Assembly: GCA_016708725.1 (NCBI GenBank)
Contig: JADJFE010000010.1
Span: forward strand, 1 to 64,000
Source: Candidatus Aalborgicola bjergmarkensis
GTDB taxonomy: Bacteria; Pseudomonadota; Gammaproteobacteria; Burkholderiales; Burkholderiaceae_C
DNA: 64,000 nucleotides
Reading direction: 5' to 3'
Positions 43,634-51,535 of the stretch are shown piece by piece. The notes under the pieces are model-generated. The model had not been told where the DNA came from. It saw only the letters and a list, made by a program, of their open reading frames with translations, and made no database searches. The position numbers were made by a program, and so were the translations under genes. The stretch's first letter is position 1, and every line of letters starts with the position of its first letter.

Positions 43634-43948
43634 TCAATTAATTTTTTTGCCTCTTTTGGCCTTGATGTCTGCCAAAATGCTTTCTACGGACTCACCCTTG
43701 AAGAACTGCTCGCGCTGTGCGGTGTAATCGCCGCCGCCTGCCTCACCAAACTCAGGGGGATGCCGCTTGCGGCGCGTCCCTGGGAGTACGCTTGCAATAT
43801 TGGGCATAACAGGCGGGGCAGACGATGGTTGATGGAGTGACTGCACATAGTCTGCAACGGAGCGAAAACGTTTGGCAGTCTCATCTTTAATCCGCCAAAC
43901 TTCCTGCAAAACCTCGTCATCGGTCATGGCTGGATAAAAATCTTTCAT
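43634..43948 (-). CDS. Hypothetical protein, 104 aa (possible TA-like partner)
   Basis: ATG 43948 has an excellent ribosome site (GGAGG, 6 bases upstream). The product starts MKDFYPAMTDDEVLQEVWRI with a helical N-terminus (DETAKRFRSVADYVQSLHQ), a basic middle (GTRRKRHPPEF) and a lysine-rich end (IKAKRGKKIN). It overlaps the preceding short ORF by ATGA, so the two form a translationally coupled pair, as in small toxin-antitoxin modules. I do not recognise a family. It is enclosed by the two copies of the local duplication. Confidence 0.6.
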   Translation of the reverse strand: MKDFYPAMTDDEVLQEVWRIKDETAKRFRSVADYVQSLHQPSSAPPVMPNIASVLPGTRRKRHPPEFGEAGGGDYTAQREQFFKGESVESILADIKAKRGKKIN

Positions 43949-44103
43949 GGAAAACCTCCTACGATTTCTTCCGGGCTGGCAATCACGGGGGGAGCGTAGC
44001 CCAATTGCTGCAATGTGTGTTCAATCAATCTGCGGGAAAAAGCCCCAGCAATGTGCCTGAAGTTATAACTGGCGAGACGGGTCTGGTGAATCTGGTAGTT
44101 CAT
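43945..44103 (-). CDS. 52-residue fusion ORF: hydrolase start joined to a truncated small gene
   Basis: The frame begins MNYQIHQTRLASYN, where the first seven residues repeat the start of the alpha/beta hydrolase (MNYQIHH). It continues with unrelated sequence FRHIAGAFSRRLIEHTLQQL and ends GFP with TGA overlapping the next ATG. The duplicated leader has therefore supplied a new start to the remaining 3' part of a small gene, keeping it coupled to the 104-residue gene. Whether it is expressed is unknown. Confidence 0.5.
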   Translation of the reverse strand: MNYQIHQTRLASYNFRHIAGAFSRRLIEHTLQQLGYAPPVIASPEEIVGGFP

Positions 44104-44176
44104 GGCATTCCTATGCAACTCCTATGCAATTACTATGCAATAAATAGCGCACCCCGCACGTTCCACGGGGGCTTCA
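44076..44176 (+). repeat. Duplicated 5' region of the hydrolase gene, copy B (contains dispersed repeat copy 5)
   Basis: Matches copy A from GACGGGTCTGGTGAATCTGG to the dispersed repeat at 44133-44174 (CCGCACGTTCCACGGGGGC). It differs by extra copies of a short CTATGCAA-N unit (three instead of one). Confidence 0.8.
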
Positions 44177-44178
44177 GA

Positions 44179-44316
44179 TTACAAGATCATGCCCAGCGTG
44201 ACAAAGCCGAATCCGATGTTCATCAGATCGACCTGACCCATCCGTACATTGCCACCCTTTAAGAAGAAGCACACGGTGGCTGCAGCGAAACAAACCGTTT
44301 TAATATTGACGTGCAT
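44179..44316 (-). CDS. Small hydrophobic protein, 45 aa
   Basis: ATG 44316 opens MHVNIKTVCFAAATVCFFLK, then GGNVRMGQVDLMNIGFGFVT and LGMIL. Two hydrophobic segments separated by a short polar loop suggest a small inner-membrane hairpin protein. The ribosome site is weak. The coherent composition and the clean stop before the duplication support coding. Function unknown. Confidence 0.5.
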   Translation of the reverse strand: MHVNIKTVCFAAATVCFFLKGGNVRMGQVDLMNIGFGFVTLGMIL

Positions 44317-44345
44317 GGATTTTCATTCTTTCATTGGAGTCGATG

Positions 44346-45002
44346 TTAAAGTCCCGCGCTTGCCTGGCTGGCAGCCCAGGTATCAAGTTTTGCCCGTGTC
44401 ACCCGCTGCAGTCTGACCAGGTGTTCGTGCCGAATACCGCTCCAGCAATAGCGCTGACTTAACTCCTCCTGGATTCTGAGCAAAAGATAGGCAGTTGCTT
44501 CGGCATCAGCCAAAGCGCGGTGATAGCGTCCGGTCGCCGGCAACCTTAGCGATTGAACCAGCGTGCCAAGTTTATGATTGGCAGCGTTGGGAAAAACGCG
44601 CCGGGAGAGTAGCATCGAACACACAAACTCCTGGGGACGGTTTTTGCCCATGCGTCCCAGTTCTGCATCCCAAAACTTGGAATCAAATGAGGCGTTGTGT
44701 GCCACCAGAGGGTGATCGCCAACAAAGGCGAACGCCTGCGCCATGACTTTATCTGCCGAAGGCGCAGCGCGCACCATGGCAGTGCTGATTCCAGTTAATT
44801 CCTCGATAAAACCCGGCACCCGTAAACCTGCATTCATCAAGCTTTGGTAGCGATCAACGAGTTGCCCGTCACGCACAAGGACGACAGCAATTTCCGTGGG
44901 CCTCGCACCCTCTGCAGGAGACATCCCGGTGGTTTCAAAGTCAATGACAGCGAGGGTCTCGCTTTCAGATGCAAAACGACGATTGATAGTTTTAACGACC
45001 AT
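44346..45002 (-). CDS. DnaQ-like 3'-5' exonuclease
   Basis: ATG 45002 gives a 218-residue protein with the DEDDh motifs: AVIDFETTG (Exo I, D and E), FVGDHPLVAHNASFDSKFWD (Exo II) and YHRALADAEATAYLLL (Exo III, H and D). It resembles the epsilon-type proofreading domain without the polymerase-binding tail, suggesting an exonuclease in repair or RNA turnover. It overlaps the upstream 110-residue gene by 11 bases, so translation is coupled. Confidence 0.88.
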   Translation of the reverse strand: MVVKTINRRFASESETLAVIDFETTGMSPAEGARPTEIAVVLVRDGQLVDRYQSLMNAGLRVPGFIEELTGISTAMVRAAPSADKVMAQAFAFVGDHPLVAHNASFDSKFWDAELGRMGKNRPQEFVCSMLLSRRVFPNAANHKLGTLVQSLRLPATGRYHRALADAEATAYLLLRIQEELSQRYCWSGIRHEHLVRLQRVTRAKLDTWAASQASAGL

Positions 45003-45324
45003 TATTTTCCAGTTTGTACGAAACAAATTCAGCACGCGCAGAAGCGTTATTCCGTTTTCCATGAACCAGGCACCATGCGGCCAGTTCGTTGGCATCAACG
45101 TTGACTTTGATCGGGTTTCCGATTGCACGGCGAAGGTTTTCGAAAGTACTCTCCGCCATATCCACCCATTCCGAGTAAGTGGTTTCAAAGCGCTCAGGGT
45201 CAACAGCGCTAACCTTCACGTGCACCCACTGCTCCTCGGTGTACCACGCAAATCCGAAGACCGTTTTGCTGTGTTGCGCCTTCTTCGCACGCAACCGTTC
45301 CATGAGTGTTGGCTTCTTTTTCAT
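44992..45324 (-). CDS. Hypothetical protein, 110 aa
   Basis: ATG 45324 (AAAGAG upstream) begins MKKKPTLMERLRAKKAQHSK. The remainder mixes aromatic and acidic residues (FGFAWYTEEQWVHVKVSAVD, then ETTYSEWVDMAESTFENLRR) without a recognised domain; no signal peptide. It lies between the 2Fe-2S protein gene (14 bases upstream) and the exonuclease gene (overlap), so it belongs to a three-gene unit. Confidence 0.65.
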   Translation of the reverse strand: MKKKPTLMERLRAKKAQHSKTVFGFAWYTEEQWVHVKVSAVDPERFETTYSEWVDMAESTFENLRRAIGNPIKVNVDANELAAWCLVHGKRNNASARAEFVSYKLENNGR

Positions 45325-45338
45325 GGCTCTTTGGGGAA

Positions 45339-45704
45339 TTACCGCCCAACATGCGGCGGGATCAGCAAACGCTCGACAACCTGGCCGTTTTTCAGGTGCG
45401 ACTCGACAATTTCGTCGATGTCCTGCGCGTCCACATAGGTGTACCAGACCCCTTCTGGATACACCACCGCCACGGGGCCAGCGGCGCAGCGATCCAGGCA
45501 GCCCGCCTTGTTGACACGCACCCGCCCCGGCCCGGCCAGGTCTGCTGCGCGCACCGCCTGCTTGCAGCGCTCGAAACCGTCGTAGGCGCGCTGCGCGGCG
45601 CAGCATTCTTCGCCATTCTTGCGTTCATTCAGACAGAAGAAAATGTGCCGAGCATAGTAGGACGGCACAAGGTGAAGCTTGTGGGGTGGATGGTCTTGTG
45701 TCAT
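45339..45704 (-). CDS. Thioredoxin-like [2Fe-2S] ferredoxin
   Basis: ATG 45704 gives 121 residues. The pattern ARHIFFCLNERKNGEECC, with a later GCLDRCAAGPVAVVYPEGVW, is that of the thioredoxin-fold [2Fe-2S] ferredoxins (as in the NuoE-like/Shethna-type group). Four cysteines (in FFC, EECC and GCLDRC) can hold the cluster. The C-terminal part (TYVDAQDIDEIVESHLKNGQ) completes the fold. It is soluble and probably an electron carrier; the partner is unknown. Confidence 0.85.
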   Translation of the reverse strand: MTQDHPPHKLHLVPSYYARHIFFCLNERKNGEECCAAQRAYDGFERCKQAVRAADLAGPGRVRVNKAGCLDRCAAGPVAVVYPEGVWYTYVDAQDIDEIVESHLKNGQVVERLLIPPHVGR

Positions 45705-45721
45705 GGTCCGGTCAGACTCGG

Positions 45722-46138
45722 TCAAATTATTTCCAGTTCCATGTGAACCCGTCTGCCACAAGCTGCGGCCATATTCACAAGGGCATCAAGCGAAAAACGG
45801 CTTATGCGACCGCGCAGCAAATCATTCATGCGCGGCTGGGTCACACCGCAGCGCTTGGCGGCTTCGGCCTGCGTCCAGCCTTCTGATTCGATAAGTGCGC
45901 TCAACTCCCGGATCAATGCAGACCGCGCCGTGAGATTGGCTGCCTCTTCTGGCGTGTCGGCCAGTGCATCGAACACGTTGGCAAAGGTTTGAGATTCCAT
46001 CGTCGACATTGGTTTGAAATCATCCGGGTCAAAACCCTGCTGCACCAACAACAATTGATGCCCCGTGTCTTGCCGCGCGCCCACTGGGAACTCGCGCACC
46101 ACTTTTAGCGTATCGGCTAGAAATGTCAGCGGCTTCAT
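45722..46138 (-). CDS. HigB-type toxin fragment fused to HigA-type antitoxin
   Basis: The start MKPLTFLADTLKVVREFPVG matches the beginning of phage-derived Gp49-like/HigB toxins. After about 44 residues (DDFKPM) the sequence jumps in frame to STMESQTFANVFDALADTPE, the start of an XRE antitoxin. The rest is a typical helix-turn-helix (GWTQAEAAKRCGVTQPRMND) with a YefM-like end. A deletion therefore joined the toxin N-terminus to the antitoxin. The active toxin core is gone, so the product is probably a DNA-binding remnant. Confidence 0.7.
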   Translation of the reverse strand: MKPLTFLADTLKVVREFPVGARQDTGHQLLLVQQGFDPDDFKPMSTMESQTFANVFDALADTPEEAANLTARSALIRELSALIESEGWTQAEAAKRCGVTQPRMNDLLRGRISRFSLDALVNMAAACGRRVHMELEII

Positions 46139-46223
46139 GTCCCTGACTATATCAAAACAAATATAGACAGGACACACCGCCGGATTTCAAGTCTAACCAA
46201 CGCGCCAGCAACGGGCACGTTGC

Positions 46224-47477
46224 CTACATATTGTCAATCATGACCTGGCCAAAGCCGGAGCAGCTCACCTGGGTTGCCCCGTCCATCAAACGTGCAAAGT
46301 CGTAAGTGACCTGCTTGCTGTTGATGGATTTTTTCATGGAACTGATGATCAGATCGGCTGCTTCGAACCAGCCCATGTGGCGCAGCATCATTTCCGCCGA
46401 GAGAATTTCCGATCCAGGGTTGACGTAATCCTTGCCCGCATACTTGGGTGCCGTGCCGTGCGTGGCTTCAAAACAGGCCACGGAATCGGACAGATTGGCA
46501 CCGGGCGCAATGCCGATGCCGCCGACTTGTGCTGCCAGCGCGTCGGAAATGTAGTCGCCGTTCAGGTTGAGCGTGGCAATCACGCTGTATTCCGCCGGGC
46601 GCAGCAAAATCTGCTGCAAGAAAGCATCGGCAATGCTGTCCTTGATGACGATTTCCTTGCCCGATTTCGGATTCTTGAAAGCGCACCAGGGGCCGCCGTC
46701 GATGGGCTGGGCGCCGAATTCGCGTTTCGCCAGCGCATAGGCCCAGTCACGGAAAGCGCCTTCGGTGTATTTCATGATGTTGCCCTTGTGCACAATGGTC
46801 ACATTGGGCTTGTCGTTATCAACGGCGTACTGGATGGCCTTGCGTACCAGGCGCTCGGTGCCTTCACGGGATACGGGTTTGATGCCAATGCCCGACGTGC
46901 CAGGGAAACGGATTTTGGTAACACCCATTTCCTCTTGCAGGAATTTGATCACCTTCCTGGCTTTTTCGCTCTCGGCCTCGAACTCGACACCGGCGTAAAT
47001 GTCTTCCGAGTTCTCACGGAAAATCACCATATGGGTCTTGTGCGGCTCCTTCACCGGGCTGGGAACGCCGTCAAAATACTGGATGGGGCGCAGGCACACG
47101 TACAAATCCAGTTCCTGGCGCAAGGCCACGTTCAGCGAGCGGATGCCGCCACCCACGGGCGTTGTCAGCGGTCCCTTGATGGACACCACGTATTCGCGCA
47201 ACGCCTGCAAGGTTTCTTCCGGCAGCCAGACATCCGGGCCGTACACATTGGTGGATTTTTCACCGGCATACACTTCCATCCAGTGAATCTTGCGTTTGCC
47301 ACCATAGGCCGTAGCCACGGCAGCATCGACCACCTTGATCATCACCGGCGTGATGTCCAGACCCGTGCCATCGCCTTCAATGAAGGGAATGATCGGCTGG
47401 TCAGGCACGTTCAGGGACATGTCCGCATTGACACTGATTTTCTGGCCTGCGGCGGGGATTTTGATATGCTGGTACAT
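46224..47477 (-). CDS. icd: NADP-dependent isocitrate dehydrogenase
   Basis: The 417-residue enzyme of the TCA cycle oxidises isocitrate to 2-oxoglutarate and CO2 with NADP+. Key sequences are FIEGDGTGLDITP, the substrate-binding serine in FRENSEDIYAGVE, the LRPIQYFDGVPSP loop, and the C-terminal cofactor-binding region FEATHGTAPKYAGKDYVNPG. Length is standard for the homodimeric type I enzyme. The gene has a normal AT-leader and is probably monocistronic, with the DUF5682 gene upstream on the same strand but 45 bases away. Confidence 0.97.
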   Translation of the reverse strand: MYQHIKIPAAGQKISVNADMSLNVPDQPIIPFIEGDGTGLDITPVMIKVVDAAVATAYGGKRKIHWMEVYAGEKSTNVYGPDVWLPEETLQALREYVVSIKGPLTTPVGGGIRSLNVALRQELDLYVCLRPIQYFDGVPSPVKEPHKTHMVIFRENSEDIYAGVEFEAESEKARKVIKFLQEEMGVTKIRFPGTSGIGIKPVSREGTERLVRKAIQYAVDNDKPNVTIVHKGNIMKYTEGAFRDWAYALAKREFGAQPIDGGPWCAFKNPKSGKEIVIKDSIADAFLQQILLRPAEYSVIATLNLNGDYISDALAAQVGGIGIAPGANLSDSVACFEATHGTAPKYAGKDYVNPGSEILSAEMMLRHMGWFEAADLIISSMKKSINSKQVTYDFARLMDGATQVSCSGFGQVMIDNM

Positions 47478-47521
47478 CGTAGAGGATCTCCATTACGGTT
47501 CTGCAAAAGGGCGTTTCCATT

Positions 47522-49834
47522 CTAACGTGCAGGTGATGGCATGCCCGACAAGCCCAGCAGCAAGCGAAGAACCGGCACGGGCAGCGCCGCACGCTCAGCA
47601 TCCCAATCGGGTGCAGACGCCGCACCAACCTGGGTCTGGGGCGCACCACGCGCGGCACGTTCGCCCAAAGAGCGGCGCTCGGAAGTGGAAAAGTTGGCAA
47701 AACTGCGCCGAACCAGTGCGACCACTTGCAGAAAATGTTCTTCCGACAGACCCGCCAGCCAGTGGTCAACCAGTTGCCAGACGGCAACATCGTGCAACAG
47801 CACCAGCGCATTGCGGTTCAAAAAACCATCGAGCCACTGCGCGGCGTCCAGCGGGGGCGCACCGGCAGACAACTGGCGTGATAGCTGGGTGGCGGCTTCA
47901 TCCCGCTCCAGTCGGCTGGCGTCGAGCAGCAAACGGCAGCACAGGCCACGCAGCAAGGCGTGCGCCGCGCCACCGAGCGCAATCTGTTGCAACGCGCTTT
48001 GCCAGATCGCGGTTTGCTCGGCATCGTCACGCAGGGCAATGGCTTCGTGGGCAGCCAGAATCGGCGTGCGCACACCCTCTGCCGCATTTTCATCCAGACC
48101 CTGGCACGCCAGCGGCAGACCAATTGCACCCCGGGTAATCAAACCATCGAGCACCTGGGCGAGCAAATGACCGTCGGTCTGGCGCACGCTGCCGTAGCGA
48201 AACACCTGGGCCAACGCGGGAATGGCGCTGATGAGCTGCAGGGCATCGCCCGTGCTGGCAGCGCGTGCTTGCAAAGCTGCACTGACCAGCGGCACCGCTG
48301 CGGCCAGCTCCGCCCAGAGCACGGGCTCCACCAGGCTGGCCAGTGCTTCCAGGCTGTCCGCACGGCTGCATTGCTCGGCCACACAGGTGCAGGCCGCCTG
48401 TTCCACGGTAGCACCATAGCGGCTGGCTTCGATGATGCGCACGGCAAATTCCGGTTGCCATTGCAGTTGCCAGGTTTCGCGAAAGGTTCCCCGGTTGGCG
48501 CGGTTGTTACGCGCTGGCTCACCCCAGGGCAAACCCAGAAGACGCAGGCGGTGCAACAGATGGCTGCGCGCGCGGTCGTTGTCCTGGCGCAAGTCCAGCT
48601 CCAGGGTACGTTGCAGGGCTTCGGGTTTGAGGCGCAAGGTTTTTTGCGCTTGTTCGATGTCGCGCTGCAAGGGCACGGCGGGCACTTCGGGCGGAACCTG
48701 CCCCAGGGTGTCGGCTACTGTCAAGGCGTCATGTATCAGGCGCAAGGGCGTGGTCTCACCCATGCAGATGGCACTTTGCACCGCTTCGTTCAACTCGTCC
48801 AGACCGGGCACACCACGGCCACGCATGACGGCCAGCGTGTCGGCCAGGCGCACGGCTTCGATGACGTGCGCGGATGAGCAATCCAGATCGTGCGCGCGCA
48901 GCAAACGCGCCACCCGCGTCAACCAGCCGCTGGCACGGGTTTCCGTCGTGTGGGCGCGCCACAGATAGTCGTACCAGCCCGGTGCCTGCACCCCGGCGCC
49001 GTAGCCACTGGTGCGGGTCAGGTGCTGGTACGTCCAGGGCACCCAGGTGGCATCGACCTTGATTTTGGGCAAGCCTTTGAGGCAGGCCGCGTCTGCCTTG
49101 GCGGTGTGCGGCGCTTGCAAGGCGGGCACATGCCAGGCGCCGCAGACGACGGCAATGCGCTGGTGTCCTGCCTTGACGGCCTCGCGCACCATCTGGCGCA
49201 TGTGCGCTTCACGTTGTTCCTCCAGCAACTGGTCCGCAGTGCCACGTGTATCGGCGGGCCACTCCTGGCGCAGCGCGTGCATGGCCTCGGCGATGGCGGC
49301 AAACAGGTTTTCGCCATCACCACGCTCCTCGACCAGATGGTTCCACCAGCTCTCACCGTCAGCATGGCCCGCCGCGTGGGCCAGCGCATCCAGCGGATCG
49401 TGCGGGCGTGGTGGTGGTGCAGGTAACTCGGCAGCTGGCACGGCAGGTGGCGCATCGTCCGGGGGTTTACGCGCCAGCCGGAAGGCCTGGGACAAGTCGA
49501 TGAAGCGCGTGGGTACACCCGTCTGCACGCCAAAGCGCAGCGCCTGCCACTCGGGGGAAAACTCGGCAAAGGGGTAGAACACCGCCGCATCCGTATCCTG
49601 CGGGCTGTGTACCAGCAAGGCTACCGGCGGGCGCATGTCGGCGTGCAGCACAAAGGGCAGCAGCGCATCGCCTTCGGGCGGACCTTCTACCAGGATGCAG
49701 TCGGGCTGCAAGGTGTGCAAAGCCCGCTGCAGGCTACGCGCGCAGCCGGGGCCGTGGTGGCGAATGCCAAAGTAGTGGACAGGTGAAACAGGTGAGGCAG
49801 GTGAGGCAGGTGAGGCAGGTGAATTGGTGGCCAT
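47522..49834 (-). CDS. DUF5682 family protein
   Basis: The 770-residue cytosolic protein opens with a repeat-encoded ASPASPASPVSPV leader, then the family block VHYFGIRHHGPGCARSLQRA and VEGPPEGDALLPF. A basic helical middle and a C-terminal domain (LARVFRYGSVRQTDGHLLAQ-type helices) follow. DUF5682 proteins usually occur with a MoxR ATPase, a VWA protein and a SWIM/DUF5691 protein (as in E. coli yehLMPQ, from memory). None of those partners is present here, so it is an orphan. Function unknown. Confidence 0.75.
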   Translation of the reverse strand: MATNSPASPASPASPVSPVHYFGIRHHGPGCARSLQRALHTLQPDCILVEGPPEGDALLPFVLHADMRPPVALLVHSPQDTDAAVFYPFAEFSPEWQALRFGVQTGVPTRFIDLSQAFRLARKPPDDAPPAVPAAELPAPPPRPHDPLDALAHAAGHADGESWWNHLVEERGDGENLFAAIAEAMHALRQEWPADTRGTADQLLEEQREAHMRQMVREAVKAGHQRIAVVCGAWHVPALQAPHTAKADAACLKGLPKIKVDATWVPWTYQHLTRTSGYGAGVQAPGWYDYLWRAHTTETRASGWLTRVARLLRAHDLDCSSAHVIEAVRLADTLAVMRGRGVPGLDELNEAVQSAICMGETTPLRLIHDALTVADTLGQVPPEVPAVPLQRDIEQAQKTLRLKPEALQRTLELDLRQDNDRARSHLLHRLRLLGLPWGEPARNNRANRGTFRETWQLQWQPEFAVRIIEASRYGATVEQAACTCVAEQCSRADSLEALASLVEPVLWAELAAAVPLVSAALQARAASTGDALQLISAIPALAQVFRYGSVRQTDGHLLAQVLDGLITRGAIGLPLACQGLDENAAEGVRTPILAAHEAIALRDDAEQTAIWQSALQQIALGGAAHALLRGLCCRLLLDASRLERDEAATQLSRQLSAGAPPLDAAQWLDGFLNRNALVLLHDVAVWQLVDHWLAGLSEEHFLQVVALVRRSFANFSTSERRSLGERAARGAPQTQVGAASAPDWDAERAALPVPVLRLLLGLSGMPSPAR

Positions 49835-49936
49835 GTCATGCGCTATGTATGTGCTATATGCAGTGCGGTAGTGCGATTTCGGACGATACCATGGCCCGCC
49901 TTACACTCCGAATGTGTTGGCTGTAGGACTCTTTCC

Positions 49937-51496
49937 ATGTTGTTGCTTGAACTTATCATCTTGCTGCTGTTATGCGCCGTTGCGCTGGGATGGGCGGCAC
50001 GCCACTTCAAATTCCCGTTCCCGATTGCGCTGGTAGGCGGCGGTATCGCGCTGGGTCTGGTTCCACACCTGCCGCAATTTCCCTTCGATCCGCAACTCAT
50101 TCTCCTGATTGTGTTGCCACCCATTTTGTACCAGGCCGGTTTGCTCACTTCCTGGAGTGATTTCAAGGCCAACCTGCGCCCGATCAGCTTTCTGGCCATT
50201 GGCCTGGTCATTGCCACAACGCTGACGGTTGGCGCAGCGCTCAAACTGCTGGTGCCCTCGGTGCCGTGGCCGGTGGCGTTTGTGCTGGGAGCCATTGTGT
50301 CCCCGCCCGATGCGGTGGCGGCAACGGCGATTCTGGCCCGGCTGAATATCCCGCGCCGCATCGTGACCGTGCTGGAAGGCGAAAGCCTGGTCAATGACGC
50401 CTCCGGCCTGGTGATCTACAAGTTTGCAGTAGCCGCAACGCTGACCGGCATTTTCTCCGTGCTCGATGCCAGCGTGCAGTTCGCGCTGGTGTCGATAGGC
50501 GGAATTGCCACAGGACTCGTGCTGGGTTATGTGTTCATCGCCATCCACAAACGGCTGGCCGATCCGTTCATTGAAGTGCTGACTGCATTGACCATTCCGT
50601 ATGCGGTCTACATCGCAGCCGAAACCTGCCACGTGTCCGGCGTTCTGGCCGTGGTGGCAGCGGGCCTGCTGCGTGGGCGCTACTCACCCGAAATTGTCTC
50701 TGCTGAAATGCGCATCATGGCGCGCTCCGTCTGGAACCTGCTGGTTTTCATGCTCAACAGTCTGGTGTTCATTCTCATCGGCTTGCAGATGTCGAATGTG
50801 CTGGAAAACCTGGCCCACTACTCCAGCGGACAACTGCTGCTTTTGGGGCTGGCCATCAGTGCCGTGGCGATGCTGGTGCGTTTTGTGTGGGTTTTCCTGC
50901 TGGCGTACCTGCCGCGCAGCATCAGCGGCAGTTTGCGCCCGGATGATCCGGCCATGAGCAAGCCGGAACTGCTGATCGTCAGCTGGTGTGGCATGCGCGG
51001 CATCGTGTCGCTGGCGGCGGCACTGGCCTTGCCGGTGAGCCTGCCGGGGGGAGCACCCTTTCCCCAGCGCGATCTGGTCATTTTTCTGACGTTCTTCATC
51101 ATCGCTGCCACGCTCATTGGCCAGGGACTGAGCCTGCCAACGCTGATCCGCCGCCTGAAAGTGGGCGCTGACTGGGACATTCATGCGGAGCAACAGCATG
51201 CACGCAGCGCCATGAGCACCGCCGCGCTGGCAGCCATCGACGCCATGGTGCAAGCCCAAAGGCTGCCCGAAGCCCTGGCGGATGCCCTGCGTCTGGAATT
51301 GTCCGATCAAATAGCCCAGGCCGCCCCGGACGGACTGGAGCCAACGCCCCGGTATGAATTGCTGAAGCAACTGCGGCATGCCGCCATCGTGGCCGAACGC
51401 CGGGAGCTGATCCGCTTATGGCGCACCAACGAAATCAGCGATGAAGTGCTGCGCCATCTGGAAGAAATCCTGGATTACCGGGAAGCGCTCATGTAG
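49937..51496 (+). CDS. Na+/H+ antiporter, CPA1 (NhaP) family
   Basis: ATG 49937 (TAGGAC upstream) gives 519 residues with about 12 membrane segments. CPA1 features are GAIVSPPDAVAATAILARLN and EGESLVNDASGLVIYKFAVA (the acidic pair for ion exchange), and SWCGMRGIVSLAAALALP. A hydrophilic C-terminal domain of about 110 residues (MVQAQRLPEALADALRLELS) may regulate activity. It exchanges Na+ or K+ for protons at the inner membrane. It diverges from the DUF5682 gene with a short intergenic region. Confidence 0.93.
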   Translation: MLLLELIILLLLCAVALGWAARHFKFPFPIALVGGGIALGLVPHLPQFPFDPQLILLIVLPPILYQAGLLTSWSDFKANLRPISFLAIGLVIATTLTVGAALKLLVPSVPWPVAFVLGAIVSPPDAVAATAILARLNIPRRIVTVLEGESLVNDASGLVIYKFAVAATLTGIFSVLDASVQFALVSIGGIATGLVLGYVFIAIHKRLADPFIEVLTALTIPYAVYIAAETCHVSGVLAVVAAGLLRGRYSPEIVSAEMRIMARSVWNLLVFMLNSLVFILIGLQMSNVLENLAHYSSGQLLLLGLAISAVAMLVRFVWVFLLAYLPRSISGSLRPDDPAMSKPELLIVSWCGMRGIVSLAAALALPVSLPGGAPFPQRDLVIFLTFFIIAATLIGQGLSLPTLIRRLKVGADWDIHAEQQHARSAMSTAALAAIDAMVQAQRLPEALADALRLELSDQIAQAAPDGLEPTPRYELLKQLRHAAIVAERRELIRLWRTNEISDEVLRHLEEILDYREALM

Positions 51497-51535
51497 GGAG
51501 ACACCTGCGCCAGGGCGGCATACCATTCACCGTTC

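Noticed and set aside
45002..45203. 67-residue N-terminal extension of the DnaQ-like exonuclease
   Set aside because: It is a shadow of the 110-residue gene in the other frame; the exonuclease fold starts right after ATG 45002.
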